DNA of 64,000 bases from Roseovarius mucosus (GCF_002080415.1 NZ_CP020474.1:3857501-3921500), one strand, 5' to 3'; counted from the first letter of the stretch, positions 32,335-41,707 are shown. Program-made: numbers and translations. The notes: generated by a model not told the origin, from the sequence alone.

Positions 32335-33495
32335 ATGCCCGTCAAGAACCGCTTTGCCGAATTGCACACCGACATAACAGAATGGCGCCGCGATATCCAT
32401 GCCCATCCCGAGATCCTCTATGAGACGCATCGCACCAGCGCACTGGTTGCCGAAAAGCTCAAGGCGTTCGGCTGTGACGAGGTGGTGACAGGCATTGGTC
32501 GCACCGGCGTGGTGGGGGTGATCAAGGGCCGCAGCACCGCATCGGGCCGGGTGGTCGGCCTGCGCGCCGATATGGACGCGCTACCCATTCACGAGGCCAC
32601 TGGCGTGGACTATGCCAGCAAGACCCCCGGTGCGATGCATGCCTGCGGCCATGACGGGCATACCGCGATGCTGCTTGGGGCCGCGCAATATCTGGCAGAG
32701 ACCCGCAATTTCGATGGCACCGCCGTGGTCATCTTTCAGCCCGCCGAGGAAGGTGGGGCAGGCGGGCGCGAGATGTGCGAGGATGGCATGATGGACCGCT
32801 TCGGCATTCAGGAAGTTTACGGCATGCACAACTGGCCGGGCCGCCCGGTGGGCAGCTTTGCCATTCGCCCCGGTGCGTTTTTTGCGGCGACAGACCAGTT
32901 CGACATCGCGCTGACTGGCAAGGGTGGACATGCCGCAAAGCCGCATGAAACCGTGGATACCACTGTCATGGCCGCGCATCTGGTCACGATGTTCCAAACC
33001 ATCGCCAGCCGCAACGCTGATCCTGTGGATCAGATAGTGGTGTCGGTCACGTCGTTTCAGACCTCTTCGACCGCTTTCAACGTGATCCCGCAAGGCGTGC
33101 ATCTGCGTGGCACTGTCCGCACCATGAGCCCCGAGATGCGCAATCTGGCCGAGCAGCGCATTCGCGCGCTCTGCGAGCATGTGACGGCGGGTTTCGGCGG
33201 CAAGGCCGAAGTAAGCTATCACCGGGGTTATCCGGTGATGATCAACCACGAGGAACAGACAGAGTTTGCAGCGAGCGTTGCGGCCAAGGTCAGCGGCGGG
33301 TGTGAAGAGGCACCTTTGGTCATGGGCGGCGAAGATTTCGCCTTCATGCTCGAAGAGCGCCCCGGCGCCTATATTCTGGTCGGTAACGGCGATACCGCCA
33401 TGGTCCACAGCCCCGATTACAATTTCAATGACGAGGCTATTCCGGCGGGTTGTAGCTGGTGGGCGGGGATCGTCGAAGAACGTATGCCAGCGTGA
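32335..33495 (+). CDS. M20-family amidohydrolase (hippurate hydrolase/aminoacylase-like)
   Basis: 386 aa metallopeptidase of the M20D group: WRRDIHAHPE near residue 20, ADMDALPI, MHACGHDGHTAML, and IFQPAEEGGAGGREM; a dimerisation domain with GKGGHAAKPHETVD; and a C-terminal metal-proximal MGGEDFAFML. The di-metal ligands are present. The family removes acyl groups from amino acids (hippurate, N-acetyl amino acids, indole-3-acetyl conjugates). RBS CAGGAGG precedes ATG 32335. Apparently monocistronic and convergent with the P450. Confidence 0.92.
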   Translation: MPVKNRFAELHTDITEWRRDIHAHPEILYETHRTSALVAEKLKAFGCDEVVTGIGRTGVVGVIKGRSTASGRVVGLRADMDALPIHEATGVDYASKTPGAMHACGHDGHTAMLLGAAQYLAETRNFDGTAVVIFQPAEEGGAGGREMCEDGMMDRFGIQEVYGMHNWPGRPVGSFAIRPGAFFAATDQFDIALTGKGGHAAKPHETVDTTVMAAHLVTMFQTIASRNADPVDQIVVSVTSFQTSSTAFNVIPQGVHLRGTVRTMSPEMRNLAEQRIRALCEHVTAGFGGKAEVSYHRGYPVMINHEEQTEFAASVAAKVSGGCEEAPLVMGGEDFAFMLEERPGAYILVGNGDTAMVHSPDYNFNDEAIPAGCSWWAGIVEERMPA

Positions 33496-33511
33496 TCCCA
33501 ACCCGGATCAC
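33492..33511. terminator. Hairpin spanning the convergent stops of the amidohydrolase and P450 genes
   Basis: Inverted repeat GTGATCC-N6-GGATCAC covers both stop codons. It has no T-run, so it is a weak or Rho-assisted bidirectional terminator at best. Confidence 0.4.
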
Positions 33512-34878
33512 ACCGGCTCTGCCATAAGCCAGACGCCCCCCTGGGGCCGCAACGTCAGGATCATCACCGGGTCGGGGTCACGCCCCGGCACCGGGGTGAA
33601 CCTGAACCGCGAGAGCAGCGTTGCGAGAATGATCACCGCCTCTTGCAGGGCAAAACTGGCACCAATGCAAATACGCGGCCCATCGCCAAAGGGCAGATAG
33701 GCATAGCGCTCGATGGTCTTGCGATCGGCAAAACGGTCGGGGTTGAACGCGTCTGGCTCTGGCCAGAGCTGGTGGTTTCGGTGCAGCGCATAGATCGGGA
33801 TGATCACCGTATCACCGGGTCGAATGTTACGCCCGCACAGCGTATCGGCAACTTGCGCAGTGCGCGAGATGATGCCCGCAGGCGGATAGAGGCGCAGCGC
33901 CTCGTCGATGATCTGGCGAATATAGGGCAGGCGGGCCACATCCGCGCCCGTCGCGGCACGGCCCCCCAGCACGGCTTGCGCCTCGGCGCGGGCGCGGTCC
34001 TGCACAGCCTGATCAAAGGCGCAGAGGTAGAGCGACCAGCCCAGCGTCAGCGCTGTTGTCTCGTGCCCCGCGACAATGAAAGTCAGCAGGTTATCGCGCA
34101 ACTCGGGCGTGCTCATCCGGCGTTTCGTCTCGGGGTCTTCGCCGTCTAGCAAAAGATCAAGAAGGTCTGGCACGCCCTCTGACCCGCGCGCGCGCCGCGC
34201 CTCGACGGCCTCGTCTGCCACGCGCTTCATCTCAGCCACCGAGCCACCCGACATCACGCGCCCCGGGCGCGGCACCCAATCGGGAAAGCCCAAGATATCA
34301 AAAAGCGAGATTTTGCCCGCCTCTGAAATATAGGCATCAATACCGCGATGCACGGCGTCCACATCGAACATGCCGTCGCCGGAAAAGGTCACGTCGGCGA
34401 TGACATCAAAGGTGGTGCGCACCATTTCGGCGGCCATATCCACCGCACGCGGGCCTGCTGCCGCCACACGCGCGGCACTTTGTTCGGCAGCGGCTGTCAT
34501 GATCGGCGCGAGGTTCATCACGTTGCGATGAGAAAAGACCGGCGCGGCCGTGCGCCGTTGCCAGCGCCAATGCGCGCCCTCGGCAATAAAGAGCGACTCG
34601 CCAATGGCGGGGCGCAGAAGGTTCTTTGTGACAATGGATTTGGGGTAATTGTCCAGCTCTTCCAAGAGCATCCGGCGGATCGCGCCGGGGTCCATCACCA
34701 TGTGCCAGCGTTTGCCGGTGCGCCCTGAAACCATGGGCTGCCGTGTGGCAATCTCGGGGATGATCGACAGAATGTTGCGCCGCGCGGCCTTCAGGCTGGC
34801 CAGCACGCCCATCGGCTCTGTCACCAAGGGCACATGCGCGGGCAAAGTCTGGGGCGTCTGGCGGGGAATGGGGGACAT
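33508..34878 (-). CDS. Cytochrome P450
   Basis: 456 aa soluble P450: I-helix AGHETTALTLGWSLYL, K-helix EALRLYPP (Glu-x-x-Arg), PERF-region FNPDRFADR, and heme loop FGDGPRICIGASF with proximal thiolate Cys404. The length and ERYAYLPFGDGPRICIG context resemble bacterial fatty-acid/terpenoid hydroxylases of CYP4/CYP102-like type rather than the 400-residue camphor-type enzymes. No ferredoxin or reductase gene is adjacent, so redox partners must be elsewhere. No membrane anchor is visible. Substrate unknown. Confidence 0.93.
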   Translation of the reverse strand: MSPIPRQTPQTLPAHVPLVTEPMGVLASLKAARRNILSIIPEIATRQPMVSGRTGKRWHMVMDPGAIRRMLLEELDNYPKSIVTKNLLRPAIGESLFIAEGAHWRWQRRTAAPVFSHRNVMNLAPIMTAAAEQSAARVAAAGPRAVDMAAEMVRTTFDVIADVTFSGDGMFDVDAVHRGIDAYISEAGKISLFDILGFPDWVPRPGRVMSGGSVAEMKRVADEAVEARRARGSEGVPDLLDLLLDGEDPETKRRMSTPELRDNLLTFIVAGHETTALTLGWSLYLCAFDQAVQDRARAEAQAVLGGRAATGADVARLPYIRQIIDEALRLYPPAGIISRTAQVADTLCGRNIRPGDTVIIPIYALHRNHQLWPEPDAFNPDRFADRKTIERYAYLPFGDGPRICIGASFALQEAVIILATLLSRFRFTPVPGRDPDPVMILTLRPQGGVWLMAEPV

Positions 34879-34997
34879 CGGGCACCTCTGGGCAACTGGG
34901 TCTTAGATAGGGCGCAGGAGGGGCGGGGGCAAATGATTGCGTGTCGGCGATGTCTGGGCTATCCCTGCCCGAACTGTCACCTCTGGGGAATTGCTTG

Positions 34998-35711
34998 ATG
35001 ATCCGTCTCTTCGCGCTCTTCGGGCTTGCCCTGATGGCCGCCTGCACCAATCCCAACGATCTTGACGAGGCCCCGGCCTATTTGGGCAATTTCCATCTGG
35101 GGCATAATGTTGTGGTGGCCCCGAACCTAACCAAGGGCCCCGCATCGCGCGAGGCGTCCAAGGAGGAATGGATCGCCGCGATGACCGAGGCGATGACGGA
35201 TCGGTTCGGGCGCTATGAGGGCACCAAACTCTATCATCTGGGGGTAAGTGTCGAAGGCTATGTGCTGGCCATTCCGGGCGTGCCATTGGTTGCGTCGCCG
35301 AAATCGGCGCTGATCCTCAATGTCACCGCTTGGGATGATGCCAAGGGCGGCAAGCTCAACGCCAAGCCGCATCTGGTGACAGTGGTCGAGAGCTTTTCCG
35401 GCAATACGTTCCTTGGCTCGGGGCTGACCCAGAGCAAGGAAAAGCAACTCGAGAACCTCAGCCGCAATGCCGCCAAGCAGATCCAGAACTGGTTGGTGCA
35501 ACAGAATAACGAGTTTGGCTGGTTCGAAGACGATGGCGTGCCCGCGAATGACAAGGAGCGCCCCGAGGCGCGTTCGGTGGAACCGCCCGCACCGGATGCG
35601 GATAGCGCGCCCGCAGCGAGCGCGACAGAAGCCCCAAGCGCGGCCGATCTGGCCCAAGCCGCCGCTGAGGTGATTGAGGAACCGACTGTCGCACCCGTTT
35701 CCGCAGAGTGA
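34998..35711 (+). CDS. Lipoprotein with acidic Pro/Ala-rich tail
   Basis: 237 aa from ATG 34998. Lipoprotein signal MIRLFALFGLALMAAC with likely lipidated Cys16. A folded middle part (residues about 30-170; LYHLGVSVEGYVLAIPGVPL, ALILNVTAWDDAKGG) is followed by an amphipathic helix EKQLENLSRNAAKQIQNWL and a disordered acidic Ala/Pro/Glu tail. GGGGA lies eight bases upstream. Conserved-looking but not assignable to a named family from the sequence alone. Separated from tuf by about 110 bases. Confidence 0.8.
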   Translation: MIRLFALFGLALMAACTNPNDLDEAPAYLGNFHLGHNVVVAPNLTKGPASREASKEEWIAAMTEAMTDRFGRYEGTKLYHLGVSVEGYVLAIPGVPLVASPKSALILNVTAWDDAKGGKLNAKPHLVTVVESFSGNTFLGSGLTQSKEKQLENLSRNAAKQIQNWLVQQNNEFGWFEDDGVPANDKERPEARSVEPPAPDADSAPAASATEAPSAADLAQAAAEVIEEPTVAPVSAE

Positions 35712-35819
35712 CGCCAAGGCGGCGAGTAAGGCTTGATTTTCCCGGCGCAACCCAATAAACGGCGCGCGATGTAACCCTCGGGCCACCCTGGCCCCCCAAC
35801 TGACAAGGCGTCCTGAGAT

Positions 35820-36995
35820 ATGGCAAAGGAAAAGTTTGCACGTAACAAGCCGCATGTGAACATCGGCACGATTGGTCACGTTGACCACGGCAAGACGACG
35901 TTGACGGCGGCGATCACCAAGTATTTCGGCGAGTTCCGGGCCTATGACCAGATTGACGGGGCGCCTGAAGAGAAGGCGCGCGGGATCACGATCTCGACCG
36001 CGCATGTGGAGTATGAGACCGAGGCGCGTCACTATGCGCATGTCGACTGCCCCGGCCACGCCGACTATGTGAAGAACATGATCACCGGTGCCGCCCAGAT
36101 GGATGGCGCGATCCTGGTTGTGAACGCGGCTGACGGCCCGATGCCGCAGACGCGCGAGCACATCCTGCTTGGTCGTCAGGTGGGCATCCCCTTCATGGTC
36201 GTCTACATGAACAAGGTCGATCAGGTGGATGACGAAGAGCTGCTCGAGCTGGTCGAGATGGAGATCCGCGAGCTGCTGACCTCCTACGACTATCCCGGCG
36301 ACGATATTCCGATCGTGCGCGGCTCGGCGCTGCATGCGATGAACGGCACCCAGCCGGAGATCGGCGAGAACTCGATCCGCGCGCTGATGGAAGCGGTCGA
36401 CAGCTATATCCCGACGCCCGCACGCGCCGTGGACCAGCCGTTCCTGATGCCGATCGAAGACGTGTTCTCGATCTCGGGCCGTGGCACGGTTGTGACCGGT
36501 CGTATCGAGCGTGGCGTGATCAACGTCGGCGACAGCATCGAGATCGTGGGCATCCGCGACACCAAGACCACCACCTGCACGGGCGTCGAGATGTTCCGCA
36601 AGCTCTTGGATCGTGGGGAAGCGGGCGACAACATCGGCGCACTCTTGCGCGGTGTGGACCGTGAAGGTGTCGAGCGCGGCCAAGTGCTGTGCAAGCCCGG
36701 TTCGGTCAAGCCGCACACCAAGTTCGAGGCCGAGGCCTATATCCTGACCAAGGAAGAGGGTGGCCGTCATACGCCGTTCTTTGCCAACTACCGCCCGCAG
36801 TTCTACTTCCGCACCACGGACGTGACCGGCACGGTGATGCTGCCCGAGGGCACCGAAATGGTGATGCCGGGCGACAACCTGAAGTTCACGGTTGAGCTGA
36901 TCGCGCCCATCGCCATGGAAGACGGCCTGCGCTTCGCCATCCGCGAAGGCGGCCGCACCGTCGGCGCCGGCGTCGTGTCGAAGATCATCGAGTAA
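35820..36995 (+). CDS. tuf: Translation elongation factor EF-Tu
   Basis: 391 aa, near-identical in pattern to alphaproteobacterial EF-Tu: [21 protein letters not shown]-loop [28 protein letters not shown], and domain [22 protein letters not shown]. GTPase delivering aminoacyl-tRNA to the ribosome. This would be the copy associated with the tRNA-Trp-secE region; here it is followed by a hairpin terminator and unrelated genes. Alphaproteobacteria often have a second tuf next to fusA, which is not in this window. Confidence 0.98.
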   Translation: MAKEKFARNKPHVNIGTIGHVDHGKTTLTAAITKYFGEFRAYDQIDGAPEEKARGITISTAHVEYETEARHYAHVDCPGHADYVKNMITGAAQMDGAILVVNAADGPMPQTREHILLGRQVGIPFMVVYMNKVDQVDDEELLELVEMEIRELLTSYDYPGDDIPIVRGSALHAMNGTQPEIGENSIRALMEAVDSYIPTPARAVDQPFLMPIEDVFSISGRGTVVTGRIERGVINVGDSIEIVGIRDTKTTTCTGVEMFRKLLDRGEAGDNIGALLRGVDREGVERGQVLCKPGSVKPHTKFEAEAYILTKEEGGRHTPFFANYRPQFYFRTTDVTGTVMLPEGTEMVMPGDNLKFTVELIAPIAMEDGLRFAIREGGRTVGAGVVSKIIE

Positions 36996-37018
36996 CGTCT
37001 GATCCGCTCTGACTGACA

Positions 37019-37050
37019 GGGGGCGTGCGGGTCACTGCGCGCCCCCTTTG
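37019..37050 (+). terminator. Intrinsic terminator of tuf
   Basis: Stem GGGGGCG extended by three pairs (37019-37028) with its complement (37037-37046), loop of eight bases, then TTTG. Located 24 bases after the tuf stop and 17 before the next start codon. Confidence 0.7.
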
Positions 37051-37066
37051 CATTTCGGAGTCGGAT

Positions 37067-38914
37067 ATGAAGCGTATTTTTCAGTATTTCGAGGCGCGTA
37101 TCGACGCCTATCCCGCGTTGCAACCCAGCCAGCCGCCGGCGCGATTTTGGCCGTTTCTATGGCATTACGCGCGCCCTGTGGCGCCATGGCTCATCGCAAT
37201 GTCGGTGATCTCGGCGGTGTTTGCGGCTGTTGAAATTGTTCTGCTCGGCTATCTCGGCACGCTGGTCAATCGCATGTCGGAGCTTGGACCAGAGCGGTTT
37301 CTGGGCGAAGAGGCCGCGCGCCTTGGCGGCATGGGCGTGCTGCTTTTGATCGTGCTGCCGCTGCTCAGCGTCATGGGCGCGCTGATCATGTATCAGACCC
37401 TGATGGGCAATTTCCCGCAGCGCATCCGCTGGCAGGGGCATCGCTGGCTCTTGGGGCAGTCGATGGGCTATTTCCAAGAAGAGTTTGCCGGTCGCATTGC
37501 CACCCGGCTGATGCAGACATCCTTGGCCGTGCGGGAAACCGTGATGAAACTGATGGATGTGGCGGTCTATATTCTGGCCTATTTCATCGGAACGCTCGTT
37601 CTGGCGGGGACGCAAGATATCCGCCTTGCCGCACCCTTTGCCATCTGGGCTCTGGCCTATGGTGCTCTTTTGGGCGTCATCGTGCCACGTCTGGGGCGGG
37701 TTGCACAGGAACAGGCGCATGCCCGGGCTGATATGACGGGACGGATTGTTGACAGCTACACCAATATCGCCACGGTCAAGCTGTTCAGCCATGCTGCACG
37801 CGAAGAGGCGTATGCCCGCGCCGGTTTGGATGGGTTCCTTCAGACCGTGCATCGGCAAATGCGTCTTGTGGCGGTGCAGGATATGTCGGTCAACCTGCTC
37901 AATGCCCTGCTGACCGGGGCGGTCACGGGGCTTGGCCTTTGGCTTTGGGTGCAGGGGCGGATTGATCTTGGCGCACTCGCGGTTGCCATTCCGCTTGCCT
38001 TGCGGCTTGGAAACATGTCGCATTGGATCATGTGGGAATTCGCCGCGCTGTTCGAAAATGTCGGCACCGCGCGCGACGGGTTGGCCACGCTTGCCATGCC
38101 GCGCACGGTGCAAGATAGCCCGACGGCGACGCCGTTGATGGTGCATAAGGGGGCCGTGCGCTGCGAAGCGGTGCGCTTTGTCTACGACAGCAGCAGCACA
38201 CGCAAGGTGCCGGTGATCGACGGTCTTGATCTGACGCTGGCACCGGGGGAAAAGGTGGGGCTGGTCGGGCGCTCTGGCGCTGGAAAATCGACGCTCATCA
38301 ACCTCTTGCTGCGGTTTCACGACCTGAGCGGCGGGCGCATCCTGATCGACGGTCAGGATGTTTCGCAGGTGACCCAAGACAGTCTGCGCGCGGCCATCGG
38401 CGTGGTGACGCAGGATACCGCGCTTTTGCATCGGTCCGTGCGCGAGAATATCGCCTATGGCCGCCCCGATGCGACCGACGCCGAAATTCGCGCCGCCACT
38501 GATCTGGCCGAGGCGACGGAGTTTATAGCCGGGCTGGAGGATGCGCGCGGACGCAGGGGCCTAGAGGCACATGTGGGCGAGCGCGGCGTCAAGCTCTCGG
38601 GTGGGCAACGTCAGCGCATCGCGATTGCGCGCGCGGCGCTTAAGGATGCGCCGCTGTTGGTGTTGGACGAGGCAACGTCAGCGCTTGATTCCGAGGTAGA
38701 GGCCGCCATTCAGACACAGCTTTACCGGCTGATGCAGGGCAAGACCGTGATCGCAATCGCGCATCGCCTCTCGACCATTGCCGCAATGGACCGGCTTATC
38801 GTCATGGACGAGGGCCGAATCGTCGAGCAGGGCACGCATGCGCAACTGCTGGCGCAGGACGGGCTTTATGCCCGCCTCTGGGCGCGGCAATCGGGTGGCT
38901 TTCTGATGGATTGA
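37067..38914 (+). CDS. ABC exporter half-transporter (MsbA/ABCB-like, fused TMD-NBD)
   Basis: 615 aa. Six transmembrane helices in residues about 30-320 (WLIAMSVISAVFAAVEIVLL; VYILAYFIGTLVLAG), then a nucleotide-binding domain with Walker A GRSGAGKST, Q-loop VVTQDTALL, signature LSGGQRQR, Walker B LLVLDEATSALD and the H-loop AHRLST. Works as a homodimer exporting lipids, peptides or drugs; substrate not determinable. ATG 37067 is preceded by CGGAG. Situated between tuf and the mct homologue with its own short upstream region. Confidence 0.92.
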   Translation: MKRIFQYFEARIDAYPALQPSQPPARFWPFLWHYARPVAPWLIAMSVISAVFAAVEIVLLGYLGTLVNRMSELGPERFLGEEAARLGGMGVLLLIVLPLLSVMGALIMYQTLMGNFPQRIRWQGHRWLLGQSMGYFQEEFAGRIATRLMQTSLAVRETVMKLMDVAVYILAYFIGTLVLAGTQDIRLAAPFAIWALAYGALLGVIVPRLGRVAQEQAHARADMTGRIVDSYTNIATVKLFSHAAREEAYARAGLDGFLQTVHRQMRLVAVQDMSVNLLNALLTGAVTGLGLWLWVQGRIDLGALAVAIPLALRLGNMSHWIMWEFAALFENVGTARDGLATLAMPRTVQDSPTATPLMVHKGAVRCEAVRFVYDSSSTRKVPVIDGLDLTLAPGEKVGLVGRSGAGKSTLINLLLRFHDLSGGRILIDGQDVSQVTQDSLRAAIGVVTQDTALLHRSVRENIAYGRPDATDAEIRAATDLAEATEFIAGLEDARGRRGLEAHVGERGVKLSGGQRQRIAIARAALKDAPLLVLDEATSALDSEVEAAIQTQLYRLMQGKTVIAIAHRLSTIAAMDRLIVMDEGRIVEQGTHAQLLAQDGLYARLWARQSGGFLMD

Positions 38915-39097
38915 GGGAAAGCGGCGTGGTGGGTCATTCTGCCGCGCCTCTTCCAACCTGTGGAAAACGGTTTTCAGGTGCAGCACCAGCATGCCGGATC
39001 GCGCCCCGGTCCTTGAATTCTCGATCAAAATCAAGCGCAGCCCGATTTGCTGCAGGAGCAAAGGCCGCGCGGCATACCGTTGTATTCACATAAGCCA

Positions 39098-39143
39098 TTG
39101 AAATATTGACTTTATTTCAATCCCTGTCAGTCTGAAATGATAT
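39098..39143 (+). promoter_or_regulatory. Candidate promoter with operator upstream of the mct homologue
   Basis: Perfect seven-base inverted repeat TTGAAAT-N9-ATTTCAA (39098-39120) in an AT-rich patch. Its right arm supplies a possible -35 (TTTCAA, 39115-39120), 17 bases before a possible -10 (TGATAT, 39138-39143). The repeat would allow a dimeric regulator to block polymerase. Confidence 0.5.
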
Positions 39144-39197
39144 CGGCATGCGGCCCTTTGGCCGCGGTGCAGGGACCGGCACGCGGGAGGGCACGGC

Positions 39198-40436
39198 ATG
39201 GGCGGGATACTCAAAGGAATGCGCGTGGTCGAAGGATCGGCCTTTGTTGCGGTGCCGCTGGCGGGAATGACGCTGGCACAGATGGGGGCCGAGGTCATCC
39301 GGTTTGACCGCATGGGAGGCGGGCTTGATGCGGGTCGTTGGCCGCTGGCCCCGTCTGGGCAAAGCCTCTTTTGGGCGGGGCTGAACAAGGGCAAGAAATC
39401 CATCGCCGTGGATATGACCCGCCCCGAGGGGCAGGACCTCGTGACGCGGATCATCACTGCGCCGGGCGAGGATGCGGGCCTTTTCCTGACAAACCTTCGG
39501 GTGCGCGGCTGGATGGATTATGAAACCCTCAGCCAATACCGCGCGGATTTGGTGATGGTCACGCTCATGGGGGATCGTCACGGTCGCCCGGCTGTGGATT
39601 ATACCGTCAACCCCGCCCTTGGGATACCCGAGATGACGGGGCCTGTGGGCTGGCCCGAGCCTGTGGCCCATGCCTTGCCCGCTTGGGATATTGCTGCGGG
39701 GCACTTGGTGGTGTCCTCGCTCTTGGCGGCAGAGCGCGAGCGTTTGCGCCGGGGCAGGGGGCAAGAGGTTGAACTGTCGCTCAAGGATGTGGCAGCGGCC
39801 ACCATCGGGCATCTGGGGCTGATCGGTGATGCCGCCCTCAATGACAAGGAGCGCGGCAAGTCTGGCAATGCGCTATACGGGGCGTATGGCCAGGATTTCG
39901 TCTGTGCTTGCGGGCGGCGGGTGATTGTGATCGGTCTGACCCATCGCCAATGGCGCGGGCTGGTCAAGGCCACGGGCACCGAGGCCGCGATGGCAGCCTT
40001 GGCCGCGCGCAGCGGTCGCGATCTGAATGATGAGGGCAATCGCTGGCACCTGCGCCGCGAGATCACGGCGATCCTGCGCCCATGGTTTGCGACGCGCGAA
40101 TTGAGCAGCTTTGCCGAGGCGTTTGATGCGGCAGGCCTGACCTGGTCGGTTTTTCGGACCGTGCGCGAGGCTTTGGCCGAAGATCCGGATCTGAGCGAAG
40201 ATAATCCTATGTTCAAACTCTTGATGCAGCCGGGTTTGGGCCGGTTTCCGGTGCCCGGGCATCCTGCGGCATTTTCGGCCCATGAAAGAGCAGCACCCCA
40301 GCCCGCGCCGCAACTTGGCGCGCATACCGAAGAAGTTTTGGGCGATGTGGCTGGCCTCAGCGACACAGAGATTGCGCAGCTTTTTGATACTGGCGTCGTA
40401 CAAAGCCCCCGCTTCGGGGCACGTCCGGCCGCCTGA
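39198..40436 (+). CDS. mct: Family III CoA-transferase, mesaconyl-CoA C1-C4 CoA transferase homologue (2-methylfumaryl-CoA isomerase)
   Basis: 412 aa class III (CaiB/BaiF) CoA-transferase. The sequence closely follows my recollection of the Chloroflexus enzyme of the 3-hydroxypropionate bicycle: RVVEGSAFVAVPLAGMTLAQ, FWAGLNKGKKSIAVDMTRP, VDYTVNPALGIPEMTGPVG, HALPAWDIAAGHLV and TVREALAEDPDLSEDNPMF. The conserved catalytic Asp should be in HALPAWDIAAG. The reaction is intramolecular transfer of CoA from mesaconyl-C1-CoA to mesaconyl-C4-CoA. No partner genes (mesaconyl-C4-CoA hydratase, citramalyl-CoA lyase) are next to it. It has its own promoter-like region with an inverted repeat. Confidence 0.8.
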   Translation: MGGILKGMRVVEGSAFVAVPLAGMTLAQMGAEVIRFDRMGGGLDAGRWPLAPSGQSLFWAGLNKGKKSIAVDMTRPEGQDLVTRIITAPGEDAGLFLTNLRVRGWMDYETLSQYRADLVMVTLMGDRHGRPAVDYTVNPALGIPEMTGPVGWPEPVAHALPAWDIAAGHLVVSSLLAAERERLRRGRGQEVELSLKDVAAATIGHLGLIGDAALNDKERGKSGNALYGAYGQDFVCACGRRVIVIGLTHRQWRGLVKATGTEAAMAALAARSGRDLNDEGNRWHLRREITAILRPWFATRELSSFAEAFDAAGLTWSVFRTVREALAEDPDLSEDNPMFKLLMQPGLGRFPVPGHPAAFSAHERAAPQPAPQLGAHTEEVLGDVAGLSDTEIAQLFDTGVVQSPRFGARPAA

Positions 40437-40521
40437 ACAGGAAATTGTGGATTTCATGACGAAATCCGCCTCAGGGCGCTTGATTCCCGGTCCAAGCTGG
40501 CGTAATCCGGCGCTCGGCCTT

Positions 40522-40597
40522 AGGGGTATAGCTCAGCTGGTAGAGCGACGGTCTCCAAAACCGTAGGTCGCGGGTTCGAACCCTGCTGCCCCTGCCA
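40522..40597 (+). tRNA. tRNA-Trp (anticodon CCA)
   Basis: 76-nt cloverleaf: acceptor AGGGGTA pairs with TGCCCCT, D arm GCTCAGCTGGTAGAGC, anticodon loop with CCA (GTCTCCAAAAC), T loop GGTTCGAACC, discriminator G and an encoded CCA end. Located upstream of secE-nusG, the standard place for this tRNA in alphaproteobacteria. Confidence 0.97.
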
Positions 40598-40828
40598 ATT
40601 TTCAACACGCGTTGACCGTTTGTCGTGACCTGAGGCGGATCAGGGCGCGTCAAAAGCGCTTAAAATCAGCCTCAAATACGGTTTTATTTGGACATGCCGC
40701 ATTTTCGCCGGCGGTTTGCCATGTTTTTGCCGCAATTGCGCCCCATCACGACCATTAATCGGTTTCGACGTCCGGGGGGACTGAGACCGATCCGCGTGGG
40801 GGCGTGGAAGAAATAGGGGATAGCTGCC

Positions 40829-41413
40829 ATGGAAACGCATTTGCCGCGGGTTCCGAACCAAAAGACGTATTTTTCACATCACAATTCCGAATTGCCGGGT
40901 CGTTCACCCGCTGATGCTGTCTCGACCGAACAGGCAGTGGAAAATGCGATGTCCACAATTCGCGAAATTCTGACAGAAGAGAGGCGCAAGACACGCCGGC
41001 ACGTTCTTCCAGACCTCGCGCCGCATGTGCCTGTTGAACATCTGGAGCCGGTTCGGGCGCAAACGCCCAAACGGCGCGCCGCCGTTCTTTCGCGCGTTAT
41101 GAACTTGCGCCCTCGTGCCTTAAAACTGAAGCTGCATCATGCTGGATGGCTGGCCGCTTTCGCTTTGGTCCTGTGGCAGCCCATGCCGGTGTTGATCGCC
41201 TTGTTCATTGGGTTCTGGATGGTCTTTCTCGGATATGCTCTCTTTGGCCCCGAACGCATGACGCATCTTCGGTCGCGGGTGACGCGGCGGATGGCGCGTT
41301 TGCTGGAACAGCGTCGCGCTTTGCCCGAACTGCGTCTGCGCCGCGAACCAGAGCCTGATGTTTTTGCCGATCGTCCGGATCCGTTCGAGCGGATCGCGCC
41401 CAAGACACGCTGA
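40829..41413 (+). CDS. Conserved hypothetical membrane protein upstream of secE
   Basis: 194 aa. A hydrophilic N-terminal part (residues about 1-100, many Arg/Glu) precedes a membrane hairpin of two segments (AGWLAAFALVLWQPMPVLIA and IGFWMVFLGYALFGP, residues about 106-140), followed by a basic then acidic C-terminus. No catalytic motif. RBS GGGGATAG precedes ATG 40829. Lies between tRNA-Trp and secE, where Rhodobacteraceae carry such a protein; both ends would be cytoplasmic. Function unknown. Confidence 0.75.
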   Translation: METHLPRVPNQKTYFSHHNSELPGRSPADAVSTEQAVENAMSTIREILTEERRKTRRHVLPDLAPHVPVEHLEPVRAQTPKRRAAVLSRVMNLRPRALKLKLHHAGWLAAFALVLWQPMPVLIALFIGFWMVFLGYALFGPERMTHLRSRVTRRMARLLEQRRALPELRLRREPEPDVFADRPDPFERIAPKTR

Positions 41414-41509
41414 GACAGCAGGGCAGGGGGCCGCTGCCTTCTGCCCTTGAATTCGCGGGCCAGCCCGCGTATGTCGCGCTGAGCATCAAATTCAGAGAAG
41501 ACAGCGCAG

Positions 41510-41707
41510 ATGGCACGCACGAACCCGGTTCAATTCATTCAGCAGGTCCGCTCGGAAGTGGCCAAGGTCGTTTGGCCTAACCGCCGTGAGGTGATGCTGA
41601 CCACGGTCATGGTGTTTATCATGGCCACGATTACGGCGATCTTCTTTGCCTTGGTCGACTTGGGCATCCGTAGTGGTTTGCAAGGGGTGCTGAGCCTGTT
41701 CGGCTGA
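41510..41707 (+). CDS. secE: Preprotein translocase subunit SecE
   Basis: 65 aa, single transmembrane SecE of the short alphaproteobacterial form: amphipathic helix FIQQVRSEVAKVVWPNRREV followed by the membrane segment TVMVFIMATITAIFFALVDL. Part of the SecYEG channel. Followed by a terminator-like hairpin before nusG. Confidence 0.96.
   Translation: MARTNPVQFIQQVRSEVAKVVWPNRREVMLTTVMVFIMATITAIFFALVDLGIRSGLQGVLSLFG

Noticed and set aside
35127..36770. 547-codon minus-strand frame opposite the lipoprotein and tuf
   Set aside because: Antisense shadow of EF-Tu codon bias; no motif.
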